Positions 35,318-44,129 of a stretch of 64,000 nucleotides of DNA are shown in pieces. Under the pieces are notes generated by a model. It saw only the letters and a program-made list of their open reading frames with translations, made no database searches and was not told the DNA's origin. Position 1 is the first letter of the stretch. Every line of letters starts with the position of its first letter. Source of the DNA: Maridesulfovibrio ferrireducens (GTDB lineage: Bacteria > Desulfobacterota > Desulfovibrionia > Desulfovibrionales > Desulfovibrionaceae); contig NZ_FNGA01000004.1 of assembly GCF_900101105.1 (NCBI RefSeq), positions 186,001-250,000 on the forward strand, given 5' to 3'. A program made the position numbers and the translations under genes.

Positions 35318-35355
35318 AAAAGCTCAAATCTTCACGTATGAAAATTTGAGCTTTT
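35318..35355 (-). terminator. Hairpin 15 nt upstream of gmhB
   Basis: A 12-bp perfect stem AAAAGCTCAAAT/ATTTGAGCTTTT with a 14-base loop lies between the TPR gene and gmhB. Read leftward it ends TTTTCTC and would terminate or attenuate before gmhB; read rightward it is followed by T-rich DNA as well. Confidence 0.6.
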
Positions 35356-35405
35356 GTTGTTTCATTTTTTAAAAGCCCGGGCGGCTTAGTTGCTGCTTGC
35401 AGATT

Positions 35406-36206
35406 TTAGCCGATTTTTTTGTTGGCAAATTTCAACATTTTTTCAGCTTCAGCGAAACTGGGATTGATTTTGATTGCCTTTTTTGCGGCCTCGGCCATCT
35501 TATCCCATTTTTTCCAGTCATAATAAAGGCGACCACAGTTAAAGTAGAGATATTCATCCTTGTCGTTTAATTGCAAGGCCTTGATGTAGTACTTTTCTGC
35601 TGTAGCAAAATCCTGCATTTTGCGAAGAACTATTCCGATACGGTTGTAAAGAAATATCGCATTAGGATCATGTGCCAGAGCATCTTCAAGATAGCTGAGT
35701 GCTTCTGAGTAAAGGCCGGCTTTTATGAATTTATCAGCGATTTCTGCACGGAGTTCCGTATCATCTTTAAATTCACGGATTAACTGGTTGAAGGTAATAT
35801 GAGCTTCGGGAACATCACCTTTTTCTATTTGGGCTTGCCCCTGTTCAAGAATATCTCTCTTTCTTTTTTCCATTGCTTTCAGAAGATCCTGAGCATTGGC
35901 GCTGACTTTTTCCTGCAACTCTTTTAAGAGCTCTCGCAAAACTTCCATCAGGACTTTTTCTTCACCGTGCGTATAATTGATGATCAGCGGATAATCTTCG
36001 CGCAGTTTTTTATCACCATTTAGAATGTGCACAGTGCTGTCGAGCAGTTCTTGAAATTCTTCTCTCTCAGATTTCATCAGTGAGCCGCGAAGCATTGCAA
36101 CAACGGCATCATATACAGCCTGAACCGCAGGCATAGCTTTTTGTTGTTTTAAAAGGCTTGAGACTCCGGCCAGTTTTTTTCTGGCATTGGTAAGTTCACC
36201 GGACAT
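35406..36206 (-). CDS. TPR-repeat protein of unknown function
   Basis: An N-terminal helical half (residues 1-115) is followed by at least three TPR-like repeats (about residues 120-262, for example ALSYLEDALAHDPNAIFLYN and AEKYYIKALQLNDKDEYLYF). It is soluble with no signal peptide. The start at 36206 has GGAG 6 bases upstream. It lies 32 bp after carA on the same strand and is separated from gmhB by a hairpin. A scaffolding role is the only safe statement. Confidence 0.8.
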   Translation of the reverse strand: MSGELTNARKKLAGVSSLLKQQKAMPAVQAVYDAVVAMLRGSLMKSEREEFQELLDSTVHILNGDKKLREDYPLIINYTHGEEKVLMEVLRELLKELQEKVSANAQDLLKAMEKRKRDILEQGQAQIEKGDVPEAHITFNQLIREFKDDTELRAEIADKFIKAGLYSEALSYLEDALAHDPNAIFLYNRIGIVLRKMQDFATAEKYYIKALQLNDKDEYLYFNCGRLYYDWKKWDKMAEAAKKAIKINPSFAEAEKMLKFANKKIG

Positions 36207-36238
36207 ATTATTCTCCGAAGTTATGTTTTAGGAGAGAG

Positions 36239-37363
36239 TTATTTACCAAGAGCTTCTTTTACCAGATTACGGAATCTGGCGAAGAAATACTCACTGTCGC
36301 GTGGACCGGGAGCTGCTTCCGGGTGAAACTGAATTGCAATTATCGGTTTGGATTTATGTGCAAATCCTTCCAATGTTTCATCGTTAAGATTTTTATGAGT
36401 CATTATAAGGTCTGAACACTCAGAAATGTCAACGCAAAAACCGTGATTCTGTGAAGAAATCTCTATTTTCTGGGATTCCATGTCCAGTACAGGCTGGTTG
36501 CAGCCATGATGTCCGAATTTTAACTTAAAAGTTTTTCCACCTAGTGCAAGTCCGAGAAGCTGGTGACCTAGACAGATACCGGCAGTCGGAAAGTCCTGAC
36601 AAAGGGCGCGCACTGTTTTGATAGCGTGGTCCAGAACTCCGGGATCACCGGGGCCGTTGGAAAGGAATATGGCATCGGGACCAAGATCGCGAATTTGTTT
36701 TTCGCTGTAGCTTGAAGGAACAGAAAGAACTTCAAAACCTTGATCTTCGAGAAGGCGCAGGATGTTCCATTTAACACCATAATCAATAAGTACGAGTTTA
36801 GGGCCCTTGCCGCTCCACTTATATCCGGATGTAACATCAACAGGAACAGGCTTATTCTCTCTCCAGGCATAGCAGGAGGTTGAAGTTACCTGATCTGCCA
36901 GATTACGGCCTTCCATTGTAGGAATTTTTTTAGCTTTTTCTACAAGCTTGGCGGGATCGGTTTCTTCGGTTGAGATAATTCCGCGCATGGCTCCGTTGAT
37001 ACGGAGATGGCGTGTCAGAGCGCGGGTATCAATCCCTTCAATACCTATAACGCCTGCTTCTTTAAGGTAGTCGGGTAGAGATATAACTGAGCGCCAGTTA
37101 GAGGGCTTTTTGCAACATTCTTTAACAATAAATCCAGCGACGTGGACTTTGGAAGATTCGTTGTCTTCCTTTGTTATTCCGTAGTTGCCGATAAGCGGAT
37201 AGGTCATACAGACCATCTGTCCTGTATATGAAGGGTCTGTGAGAACTTCCTGATATCCGGTCATGCCGGTGTTGAAGATGGTCTCACCGCCCGTTTCACC
37301 GGGGCCTGTGAAGGATGTTCCTTCAAACCAAGTTCCGTCTTCAAGTGCCAGAATGGCTTTCAT
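36239..37363 (-). CDS. carA: Carbamoyl-phosphate synthase small subunit
   Basis: This glutaminase subunit feeds ammonia to CarB for arginine and pyrimidine synthesis. The class I amidotransferase triad is visible: the nucleophile Cys in [15 protein letters not shown], and His and Glu in [13 protein letters not shown]. The N-terminal domain starts with [13 protein letters not shown]-like residues as in the family. At 374 residues the length is normal. Its start overlaps the stop of kdsB by 4 bp and uses an AGAGGG inside kdsB. The large-subunit gene carB is not in the window, so the subunits are encoded apart. Confidence 0.96.
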   Translation of the reverse strand: MKAILALEDGTWFEGTSFTGPGETGGETIFNTGMTGYQEVLTDPSYTGQMVCMTYPLIGNYGITKEDNESSKVHVAGFIVKECCKKPSNWRSVISLPDYLKEAGVIGIEGIDTRALTRHLRINGAMRGIISTEETDPAKLVEKAKKIPTMEGRNLADQVTSTSCYAWRENKPVPVDVTSGYKWSGKGPKLVLIDYGVKWNILRLLEDQGFEVLSVPSSYSEKQIRDLGPDAIFLSNGPGDPGVLDHAIKTVRALCQDFPTAGICLGHQLLGLALGGKTFKLKFGHHGCNQPVLDMESQKIEISSQNHGFCVDISECSDLIMTHKNLNDETLEGFAHKSKPIIAIQFHPEAAPGPRDSEYFFARFRNLVKEALGK

Positions 37364-38103
37364 ATTTGTTCCCTCTCAAGAATCTTTATGGCTGTATCCA
37401 AATCTTCGGGACGGTCTACTCCGTGACAGGAGTGTCCTGTAACCGTGACATGGATGGATATTCCGTTGTCCAGCAGCCTGAGCTGTTCAAGCCTTTCCCT
37501 TTGTTCAAGAGGGGATGCAGGCAGGCTGGCGAATGTTTCAAGGGCTTCCATGCGGAAGCCGTATAGGCCGATGTGTAACAAATATTCTCCTTTCCCATCA
37601 TGAGAGAAGGGTATGGGAGAACGGGAAAAATATAGTGCTCTGTTGTCTTTTGCAAGCGCGACTTTTACCCTGTCGGGGGAAAGAGCTTCCTTTGCGCTTA
37701 TGGGAGAGGCAAGGGTTGTTACTCTTACATTTTTATCAGTAAAAGGGCTTACCAATTCAGAGAGCATTTCCGGGGCAAGACAAGGTTCGTCTCCTTGAAT
37801 ATTTACCACAACTGAATCTTTAGGGATATTTAATTTTCTCGCTGCTTCCAGTACTCTGTCGGTTCCGCTTGTGTGCGTATCGGCAGTCATTATTGCCGGA
37901 ACTCCGAGCTTTTCAGCCGCATTCATTATGATAGAGCTGTCTGTTGCGAGGACAACTTGTGCCATTTCAGGGCATTTGCTCGCTTTGTTCCAGACATGCC
38001 AGAACATGGGTTTTCCGCAAATGTCAGCCAGTGGTTTACCCGGAAAACGGCTGGATTCGTAGCGAGCCGGAATTATTCCGAAACATCCTGATATTGTACT
38101 CAT
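37360..38103 (-). CDS. kdsB: 3-Deoxy-manno-octulosonate cytidylyltransferase
   Basis: KdsB activates KDO as CMP-KDO for lipid A glycosylation. Family motifs include [19 protein letters not shown] at the N-terminus, [17 protein letters not shown] and the C-terminal GVDRPEDLD. The 247-residue length is normal. It lies 12 bp after waaA, which uses its product, and overlaps carA by 4 bp. The ribosome binding site is weak, so translation is probably coupled to waaA. Confidence 0.96.
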   Translation of the reverse strand: MSTISGCFGIIPARYESSRFPGKPLADICGKPMFWHVWNKASKCPEMAQVVLATDSSIIMNAAEKLGVPAIMTADTHTSGTDRVLEAARKLNIPKDSVVVNIQGDEPCLAPEMLSELVSPFTDKNVRVTTLASPISAKEALSPDRVKVALAKDNRALYFSRSPIPFSHDGKGEYLLHIGLYGFRMEALETFASLPASPLEQRERLEQLRLLDNGISIHVTVTGHSCHGVDRPEDLDTAIKILEREQI

Positions 38104-38115
38104 GCGTTAAAGTCC

Positions 38116-39393
38116 TTACGACAGATTTCGGTTTATGGCTTCGCAGGCCATTTTTGTTCCGCCGCGCATATCTTCAAGAAAAGTTTCAAAATGGTCTTTT
38201 ACTTTTTCAGGCTTTACTGTTTTTTTGCTGATTTCCAGTAATTCGTGCAGAACTCCTTCCCAGTCTTGTGCTTGTCTGGCAAGTTTGTTCTCAAAAATTT
38301 CGTTGCCGATCCAAGCGAAATTGGACCAGAACGGGCCTATTACCGGAGTTACGCCGTATGCCAGTGGTTCCAGAAAGTTTTGTCCGCCAACAGGAGCAAG
38401 ACTGCCTCCGATAAAAGCAGTGCGAGCCAGAGAGAAAGCTGAGAACATTTCTCCAAAGACATCCCAGAGAACAATATGTCCGAAGGGCACAGCATTTTCA
38501 ATTTCTGAACGAAGAACCCATGGAAGACCTTTTTCATCCAACATCTTTTTCCAAGCTTCGATCCGGTGCATATGACGCGGGAAAAGCCCTATGACTGTTT
38601 TAGGTCTTTCTTTTTTCAGTGCGACCGCAATTTTTAAAACCTGAGATTCTTCTTCTTTCCGGATCGAACCCAGTATGATGAAAGGAGTCTTCGGTTTGAA
38701 AATACTGGAAAGAGGATTTGAGATATATGGAATTATTTCCGCCGTGGCTGTGCTGTCGAACTTAATGTTAGGCATCAAACTGACTTTGTCTATTTCAAAC
38801 AAAGTTTTGAATCTGTTTGCATCATCCGGAGATATTGCAAGAATTTCTTCCGGTGCAATGAGCTTGAAAAATGAAGGGCATGACATGTATCCGGCAAGGC
38901 TTTTCGTGGTCATTCTTGCATTGATGATGATTACTTTTATTCCTAGATCCTTACATGCCATAAGAAATCCGGGCCAGATTTCTGTCTCCAGAAGTACCAC
39001 CAGTTTCGGATTAACCGCTTTTAACGCCTTTGTTGCCAAACTGGGCATATCAAAGGGAAAGTAGGTTGCCGTCGCAGAAACATTGCGCGAATTCGGGGTC
39101 AGCCTGTATGCTGTCCGTTCAAGCTCTGAAAATCCTTGTGATGTGTTGGTGGTTAAGAGAAATCTAGTCGGTTTGTCAGGATAAATGTGATCCATAATCC
39201 GTGTTGCAAGCTTTGCTTCTCCGGCTGAGGCTGCTTGAATCCACACATCTGCCTTTGGCGGAAGGCTGTGTTTCAGAGTTCTGCGGTCAAACCCTTCACG
39301 TAGTCTTTCGTTTCGATGCAGAAAAGGCAAAGCGGCTTTCCATCCGAGGTTGTAGACAAACGAGGCTGTCTTAAGCTTGAGCGATTTTGGCAT
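38116..39393 (-). CDS. waaA: 3-Deoxy-D-manno-octulosonic acid transferase (KDO transferase)
   Basis: WaaA (GT30) adds KDO to lipid IVA at the inner membrane. The N-terminal domain has WIQAASAGEAKLATR with the catalytic Glu and LLTTNTSQGFSE; the C-terminal domain has FIILGSIRKEEE, FPRHMHR and the sugar-nucleotide binding GGSLAPVGGQNFLEPLAYG. ATG 39393 is chosen (AGGA 7 bases upstream); the frame extends 15 codons more without support. The N-terminal membrane anchor usual in the family appears weak. It sits directly upstream of kdsB. Confidence 0.94.
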   Translation of the reverse strand: MPKSLKLKTASFVYNLGWKAALPFLHRNERLREGFDRRTLKHSLPPKADVWIQAASAGEAKLATRIMDHIYPDKPTRFLLTTNTSQGFSELERTAYRLTPNSRNVSATATYFPFDMPSLATKALKAVNPKLVVLLETEIWPGFLMACKDLGIKVIIINARMTTKSLAGYMSCPSFFKLIAPEEILAISPDDANRFKTLFEIDKVSLMPNIKFDSTATAEIIPYISNPLSSIFKPKTPFIILGSIRKEEESQVLKIAVALKKERPKTVIGLFPRHMHRIEAWKKMLDEKGLPWVLRSEIENAVPFGHIVLWDVFGEMFSAFSLARTAFIGGSLAPVGGQNFLEPLAYGVTPVIGPFWSNFAWIGNEIFENKLARQAQDWEGVLHELLEISKKTVKPEKVKDHFETFLEDMRGGTKMACEAINRNLS

Positions 39394-39453
39394 GTGGTGA
39401 TCCTGACTTTTCGTTTCTTGAGCTTGCCGTTTCGGCATACCCGTTGAAATAAA

Positions 39454-40362
39454 TTACTTTTGCCTGCTTAGTCCCAGTTCGATGAGTTTTTCAATCAGCT
39501 TGCTGAATGAGTACCCGGCAGCCTTTGCAGCTCTTGGAACAAGACTTGTCGGAGTCATTCCCGGGAGTGTATTCACTTCCAGAATATAGGGCTCTCCATT
39601 TGAAATTATAAAATCTGCTCTGCTGTATCCGCTAAGACCAAGAAGTGTATGTGCTTTCAGAGTGATTTCTTTAATTTTATCTGTGAGCTTTTCTTCTATC
39701 GGTGCGGGGCAGACTTCTTCCGCTCCGTCAAGGGCGTATTTACTGTTATAGTCAAAGAACTGTGCTTTATCAGGAGGAGTAATGAGGATAAGTGGTAACG
39801 GCTCGTCGCCAAGAATAGCGCATGTTACTTCAATTCCTTTGATATATTCTTCCACCAGTGCGCTGTCACCCATACTGAAAACTTTTTCAATTCCGCTCTG
39901 CATGTCCTGCGCGTTTTGGGCAAAAGTCATACCGAGGCTTGATCCACCTGAATTAGGTTTAATAAAAACAGGAGGGGTAAGTTTCTCAATTCCGTTGCAT
40001 CCTTCTGCGGCACAGATCAATTCCCATTTGGGACTGAGAATAGAGTTTGCATCAAAAATTGTTTTGGTGGCAGCTTTGTTCAGAGTCAGGAAAGAGCTTT
40101 CCGGTCCAGAACCTTGGTACGGGCAGGATGTCCGGTTCAGCATTGCCTGAATAAGTCCGTCTTCTCCCGGTGATCCGTGAAGATTAATAAAAGCAAAATC
40201 AGCTTTGTTCGCGCGGGCCATCAGGTTGCTGAAGTCCTGTGCGGGGTCCAGTAAGTCTACTTCGTGTCCAAGTTCAAGCAGGGCATTGTGAATGCCTTTT
40301 GCTCCGCTCAGAGACACTTCCCGTTCGTCAGACCAGCCGCCCGCTATCAAAAGAACACGCAT
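39454..40362 (-). CDS. ddl: D-alanine--D-alanine ligase
   Basis: This ATP-grasp ligase makes D-Ala-D-Ala for peptidoglycan. Visible motifs are an N-terminal LIAGGWSDEREVSLSGA, the ATP-grasp core PVFIKPNSGGSSLGM, the VEEYIKGIEVTCAIL strand, and metal ligands near ILEVNTLPGMTPTSLVP. The 302-residue length is normal. ATG 40362 is preferred (GGAG 9 bases upstream), which overlaps the 3' end of the HD gene by 35 bp. It is transcribed toward waaA. Confidence 0.95.
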   Translation of the reverse strand: MRVLLIAGGWSDEREVSLSGAKGIHNALLELGHEVDLLDPAQDFSNLMARANKADFAFINLHGSPGEDGLIQAMLNRTSCPYQGSGPESSFLTLNKAATKTIFDANSILSPKWELICAAEGCNGIEKLTPPVFIKPNSGGSSLGMTFAQNAQDMQSGIEKVFSMGDSALVEEYIKGIEVTCAILGDEPLPLILITPPDKAQFFDYNSKYALDGAEEVCPAPIEEKLTDKIKEITLKAHTLLGLSGYSRADFIISNGEPYILEVNTLPGMTPTSLVPRAAKAAGYSFSKLIEKLIELGLSRQK

Positions 40363-40987
40363 TAAGGTCAACTCCAAGTAGGTTTTCAAGCCGTTGTTCG
40401 AGAACTAAGGCTTGTTCATATGTTTGCTGAATTCTCTGTTTGATTTTTTCCGTTTTTCCATATCTCACAGATAAATCGCCGAATCTTTTTTTAAGTGATG
40501 TCAGGTTGTCGTGCATAACTCGTTTGTCGCTGTAGCTGACGACAAGCGGAAGAAAATATTTGTCAGCATCGGGTTCAAACGGCCAGAAAACGTGATGCAG
40601 TACGCCCATTGCAATGACCGGGTTTCCCGTTAAGTGCATGGTCCAAGCTGCGCCAAGCTGGCTATGGTTGCCGCCGTGCAGGATTGAATAAGTTTTTGCA
40701 ATATCGTGCATCAGCGCAGAGGCCTGAATGGTTGGAACGTGTACTGGGATTCCTGCATGTTCTGCAATCAAAGCAATGGTTACAGCCACTTTTGCGACCT
40801 GTGTACTATGTGCTTTGATATTATCAAGCATGTTATAGTCTTCCCAATGCTGCATGCACTCGGAGGCCGTAGGAACAGACCATGAAGGGTCGGATTTAAC
40901 TGGCAAAGGAGGCATTAAACAGGATTCCATTGGTGGATACCCGGGGGATGGTTTTTTAGGTGATTTTATCTTGTTGATATTATTCAT
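40328..40987 (-). CDS. HD-domain metal-dependent phosphohydrolase
   Basis: The HD signature is clear: NIKAHSTQVAKVAV with the first His, ASALMHDIAKT with the HD pair, and further His residues (GGNHSQ, GVLHHVF). About 50 residues precede it, including a Pro-rich stretch (PPMESCLMPPLPV) with no family match. Such HD proteins hydrolyse nucleotides or phosphoesters; the substrate is unknown. The gene is upstream of and overlaps ddl, forming the head of the ddl-waaA-kdsB-carA run. No membrane segments are seen. Confidence 0.85.
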   Translation of the reverse strand: MNNINKIKSPKKPSPGYPPMESCLMPPLPVKSDPSWSVPTASECMQHWEDYNMLDNIKAHSTQVAKVAVTIALIAEHAGIPVHVPTIQASALMHDIAKTYSILHGGNHSQLGAAWTMHLTGNPVIAMGVLHHVFWPFEPDADKYFLPLVVSYSDKRVMHDNLTSLKKRFGDLSVRYGKTEKIKQRIQQTYEQALVLEQRLENLLGVDLNACSFDSGRLV

Positions 40988-41044
40988 AAAATTTAAGAGT
41001 TGTCTTTTGAAGGCTGAAACTTCCCTCCATTACCATTTTGCATT

Positions 41045-41087
41045 AAAAAAGGCAAAGCCTCGATTTGCAGTAAATCGAGGCTTTGCC
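41045..41087 (-). terminator. Strong intrinsic terminator (minus strand)
   Basis: A perfect 16-bp stem GGCAAAGCCTCGATTT/AAATCGAGGCTTTGCC (41051-41066, 41072-41087) with a 5-base loop is followed leftward by six T. It ends transcripts from the 41164 gene. Confidence 0.95.
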
Positions 41088-41163
41088 GGAAAAACATTCT
41101 ATAATCCGGCATGAAAATCATTTTGCATGCGACAGAAAATTTATTTTAAGCGATGAGTGGTTA

Positions 41164-41454
41164 CTAAGAAATATCTTCTTGAAGGAGCGGATCTGAGAGC
41201 AGTCTCATAACTCTTGCAAGATCAAAATCATGGGCTTCATTAATTCCGCCGCCTTGTGCGTTTGCTTCAACAGTTTTCTCAAGAAGCAGTTCCGGATTCA
41301 CGTCTTGAGCTTTAACACCGGATTTCAAGTTTGCAGAAATGGTATCAATATTCTGGTCCCGTGTTTGAATCGGGCCGGAATTATTTTGTTTAGAAGTGAT
41401 GTGTTCATTTCTGATTGGCGTATTTAAGATCTCTTTTCCAAAACTGATTTCCAT
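41164..41454 (-). CDS. Unrecognised small protein (96 aa)
   Basis: This small, hydrophilic, acidic-to-neutral protein has a disordered N-terminal half (Asn/Gln/Ser-rich, residues 10-45) and a helical C-terminus ending DLARVMRLLSDPLLQEDIS. It has no cysteine, no membrane segment and no signal peptide. AGGAGG lies 8 bases before the ATG. It superficially resembles the anti-sigma factor FlgM in size, but the FlgM consensus is not present. The gene is alone between its own terminator and a divergent AT-rich region upstream of dsrC. Confidence 0.72.
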   Translation of the reverse strand: MEISFGKEILNTPIRNEHITSKQNNSGPIQTRDQNIDTISANLKSGVKAQDVNPELLLEKTVEANAQGGGINEAHDFDLARVMRLLSDPLLQEDIS

Positions 41455-41775
41455 TTTTCATTCCTCCTGATTATATGTTCAGCATTAAGCAAAATTTGTT
41501 CCTCTGGTAAAAAAGTCTTATATTATGGAATGTTGTGTTTTTGTGGGAGGACAAAACTTCCATTTAAAATGGTAAGGTGGGAAAAAAAGGGGGGGGTAAA
41601 ATAAAATAAAAGAGGAACAGTAATGAAATTTCCCTTGAATTTTTTTTTCCTAGGTTTTATCTGGGAAACAGGTACTTGATGCAGGGGCCGCAAATGTTAA
41701 GTTTGAGGAAGTGCATTATATCCTGAAAGTTTAAGCTGTTAACAGTTTTTACTATTAATTTTTAAGGAGGTATAC
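41455..41775. other. Divergent intergenic region upstream of dsrC
   Basis: This 321-bp AT-rich region includes runs of A, G and T near 41581-41652. It must carry the dsrC promoter and that of the 41164 gene. I see no -35/-10 pair that I would defend, and no sigma-54 element. Confidence 0.35.
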
Positions 41776-42093
41776 ATGGCAAACGTTGAATTTGAAGGTA
41801 AGAGTTTTGAGGTTGATGAGGATGGATTTTTGCTAAAGTTTGAAGAGTGGACTCCCGAATGGGTTGATTACTGTAAAGCTGGCGAAGGTATTAAAGAACT
41901 GAATGAAGAGCATCAGAAAGTTCTCGATTTCTTGCAGGATTACTACAAGAAAAACGGGATTGCTCCCATGGTTCGTATTCTTTCCAAAGTTACAGGCTAC
42001 AAACTGAAGCACATTTATGAGTTGTTTCCTTCCGGTCCTGGTAAGGGAGCTTGTAAAATGGCTGGCCTTCCAAAGCCGACTGGTTGCGTTTAG
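41776..42093 (+). CDS. dsrC: Sulfur-carrier protein DsrC
   Basis: DsrC accepts sulfite-derived sulfur from DsrAB as a protein trisulfide, which is then reduced, with electrons thought to come via DsrMKJOP. The 105-residue length is exact. The C-terminal arm carries both conserved cysteines, Cys93 and the penultimate Cys104 (GACKMAGLPKPTGCV), separating it from TusE-type proteins that lack the first. AAGGAGG gives a very strong ribosome binding site. It is monocistronic, with a strong terminator, and unlinked to dsrAB in the window, as in other sulfate reducers. High expression is expected. Confidence 0.97.
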   Translation: MANVEFEGKSFEVDEDGFLLKFEEWTPEWVDYCKAGEGIKELNEEHQKVLDFLQDYYKKNGIAPMVRILSKVTGYKLKHIYELFPSGPGKGACKMAGLPKPTGCV

Positions 42094-42166
42094 TACAACA
42101 GTAAATTTGGTTTGTGAGTTGCGAGATAGTCACGTTGGCTGTTTCGCTTTGTTCCAAAGTCAGAAA

Positions 42167-42199
42167 AACCCCCGGGCATTGGGTCCGGGGGTTTTTTTG
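42167..42199 (+). terminator. Intrinsic terminator of dsrC
   Basis: The stem AACCCCCGG/CCGGGGGTT (42167-42175, 42185-42193) is followed by a T-run. Confidence 0.93.
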
Positions 42200-42201
42200 T
42201 G

Positions 42202-42627
42202 TCAGGCTGTGAAAGTAATAGCGCCGGCAGTGCTGTCGACGGTGGCCTCATTTACTTCGCTGAGGCTCTCCATACCCGCTTCATCCACACATACGACGGG
42301 CATTTCCTTTTTGTAAAACTCACGCATAACCAATGGTCCGGTAAGAAGAACCGTGTTGGTGCGAAGGTTGACTAAAGCCTTGGGGGCCTTGCCGACCCGA
42401 GCCAGTTCGAGCAAAACCAATCCTGCTCCGCTGGAACCTTTTCCAAAAGGAAACACAAGAATTTTGTCGGCCATGGATTGTCCGCATTGATCACTCAACG
42501 GATCTTGGATAATGCCGGTTTCAGGATCGACACCACCAATGAAACTCAATGGTTTGCGGGAAAACAAAATTTCGCCTGTAACCTTTCCTTTAACGATACC
42601 TTTGCATTCAATTGTGGTTAATGCCAT
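42202..42627 (-). CDS. Aconitase X swivel-domain subunit (DUF126)
   Basis: This is the small subunit of a two-polypeptide aconitase X (AcnX). It has a swivel-domain fold with GGVDPETGIIQDPLSDQCGQS, the conserved LVFPFGKGSSGAGLVLLEL segment, and MREFYKKEMPVV near the end. In archaea the two-subunit form dehydrates phosphomevalonate; fused bacterial forms act on cis-3-hydroxy-L-proline. Substrate cannot be told here. It overlaps the large-subunit gene by 10 bp, so the subunits are made together. The gene ends next to the dsrC terminator, on the opposite strand. Confidence 0.9.
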   Translation of the reverse strand: MALTTIECKGIVKGKVTGEILFSRKPLSFIGGVDPETGIIQDPLSDQCGQSMADKILVFPFGKGSSGAGLVLLELARVGKAPKALVNLRTNTVLLTGPLVMREFYKKEMPVVCVDEAGMESLSEVNEATVDSTAGAITFTA

Positions 42628-43874
42628 GACTTAACACTCCTATGCATTTTGCCCGCAACTGCAGTTTCAACGCAATCTTCAAGGCTTCCGTAAACAGGTT
42701 TGATTCCACTATACGAGAAACAGTACGTGCTGAATTTTCCGGAATTACTCATGATTCCACTAAAATTCCATTTGTCGAACTGCGAAGACATGGGGCAGCC
42801 GTCAGTGTAAATTTTTACACCGCAACGACGTAATGCCTCGTACATTCCATTCTTTTCCATATGCTGTTTGTTACAGCGGTTTGTAAAAGCCCAGAACTCC
42901 ATTGAAGAGTTAACTTTCCGTCCGGCAAATGCTTTGAGCAAGCTTTCACACTCGGCATGAGATAGATGAGGACAGCCAACGGTGACCAAGTTGATTTCCT
43001 TGGGGGTGGAGTTGCTCATGCGCTCTTCTGATTCACGAAGACGCTCAGGAGTGACAAGTACAACTTCTTTGGGTTTTTCATTCTGGAAAGCCATTTCACG
43101 AGTGTGTGCTTCTGGAGTCAGGCCAATCAGATGAAATAAACCAACACCACCTGAAGATGCGGACGTAGCCGAGAATCTTTTTAGCCCGTCAATTTTGCAA
43201 TTAAGAGGCAATCCTTCCATTGCACCAATTCGGTCGCCGACTATTTCACCGTGTACATACCCGAGCATGTCATAAATGGCGTCATCAAGAAAATCATCAT
43301 CCTTGAATCCTTCAAGCTTGAGAAGGACTTCAGCTTTACGATTTTCAGGGCAATGCAGCCCTCGATAAGGAACTCGTCCGGTCACTCCTGCACAGAGGTC
43401 GAGCAATCCTGCATATCGTTCTGTACGGGCTCCTATGATGGAGTTCACATAGTTTGTTGCATTTGATTCTGCCCAGGCGATCTGTTCGCCAAAGCGAGGG
43501 ACAAAGCCTGCAAAATATGGTGCGCAGGTCCATGATGCAGATGCGCCAAGAGAAGTGTGTGCCTTTTCTATACGCTTATGGATTGCATATAATTCAGGAT
43601 CAAATCGCTGTTCTTGCCACTTTTCCAAGTCCATCAAACAAGAATTCAACGAGGTCGGGACACAGAACTTTCCACCTAGTTCGACGAGGTGCTCAGCAAA
43701 TTCCAATGCGGCAAGTCCGCTATACCAAGCACTATCGTCGTGGACCATTGAAACGGAAATCATTTTTTCCGTCTCCATGCTTTTGCCAAGCTCGGTGAGG
43801 ATACTCATCCCTATCCGAGCGGCTTCACCGTGGTCTCCATTCAATAAAGCTTTGTCATAATCTGTTAAATTCAT
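42618..43874 (-). CDS. Aconitase X catalytic subunit (DUF521)
   Basis: This is the large subunit of AcnX, a hydro-lyase with an iron-sulfur cluster. Family features include SASWTCAPYFAGFVPRFGEQ with the first Cys, VPYRGLHCPENRKAE, YTDGCPMSSQF with a second Cys, and the C-terminal STYCFSYSG and GSLEDCVETA. ATG 43874 has AGGAGA upstream and begins NLTDYDKALLNGDHG, as in the family. Bacterial AcnX may process 3-hydroxyproline or unknown hydroxy acids. No transporter, racemase or reductase of a proline pathway is adjacent, and no mevalonate gene is in view, so the substrate is open. Confidence 0.9.
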   Translation of the reverse strand: MNLTDYDKALLNGDHGEAARIGMSILTELGKSMETEKMISVSMVHDDSAWYSGLAALEFAEHLVELGGKFCVPTSLNSCLMDLEKWQEQRFDPELYAIHKRIEKAHTSLGASASWTCAPYFAGFVPRFGEQIAWAESNATNYVNSIIGARTERYAGLLDLCAGVTGRVPYRGLHCPENRKAEVLLKLEGFKDDDFLDDAIYDMLGYVHGEIVGDRIGAMEGLPLNCKIDGLKRFSATSASSGGVGLFHLIGLTPEAHTREMAFQNEKPKEVVLVTPERLRESEERMSNSTPKEINLVTVGCPHLSHAECESLLKAFAGRKVNSSMEFWAFTNRCNKQHMEKNGMYEALRRCGVKIYTDGCPMSSQFDKWNFSGIMSNSGKFSTYCFSYSGIKPVYGSLEDCVETAVAGKMHRSVKSWH

Positions 43875-43985
43875 ATTTTTACTTCTCCTTGCATTGCATA
43901 TCATGAAATGTGCAATGTTTTATCTGGAATAAGGGAGGCTGAGCCTTCTACGATTGTATTCTATAATTGATATATCCTGTAATGT

Positions 43986-43998
43986 GGGATGCTGTCCC
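43986..43998 (-). promoter_or_regulatory. Operator-like palindrome at the aconitase X start site
   Basis: GGGACAGCATCCC on the minus strand is an inverted repeat (GGGA/TCCC, 5-base centre). It overlaps the predicted transcription start (about +3 to +15), which would suit repression by an unknown regulator. Confidence 0.4.
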
Positions 43999-44006
43999 GT
44001 TTTTAA

Positions 44007-44034
44007 AATATAGATGCTACTGTGCTTTTGTCAA
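44007..44034 (-). promoter_or_regulatory. Sigma-70 promoter of the aconitase X pair
   Basis: A perfect TTGACA (44034-44029) and TATATT (44012-44007) on the minus strand are separated by 16 bases. The leader is about 125 nt. Confidence 0.68.
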
Positions 44035-44129
44035 CCATATTTCAAAAAAAGGATTTTGTTCGTTAACTATCTGAAATTGATTTAGTTGATGGCTTTGAGG
44101 GATTGGAATGTGTGGAGAGGGGAGGTTGT

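Noticed and set aside
41164-41454. Anti-sigma factor FlgM for the 96-residue protein
   Set aside because: Similar in size and disorder, but the conserved C-terminal FlgM pattern is not present; left as unknown.
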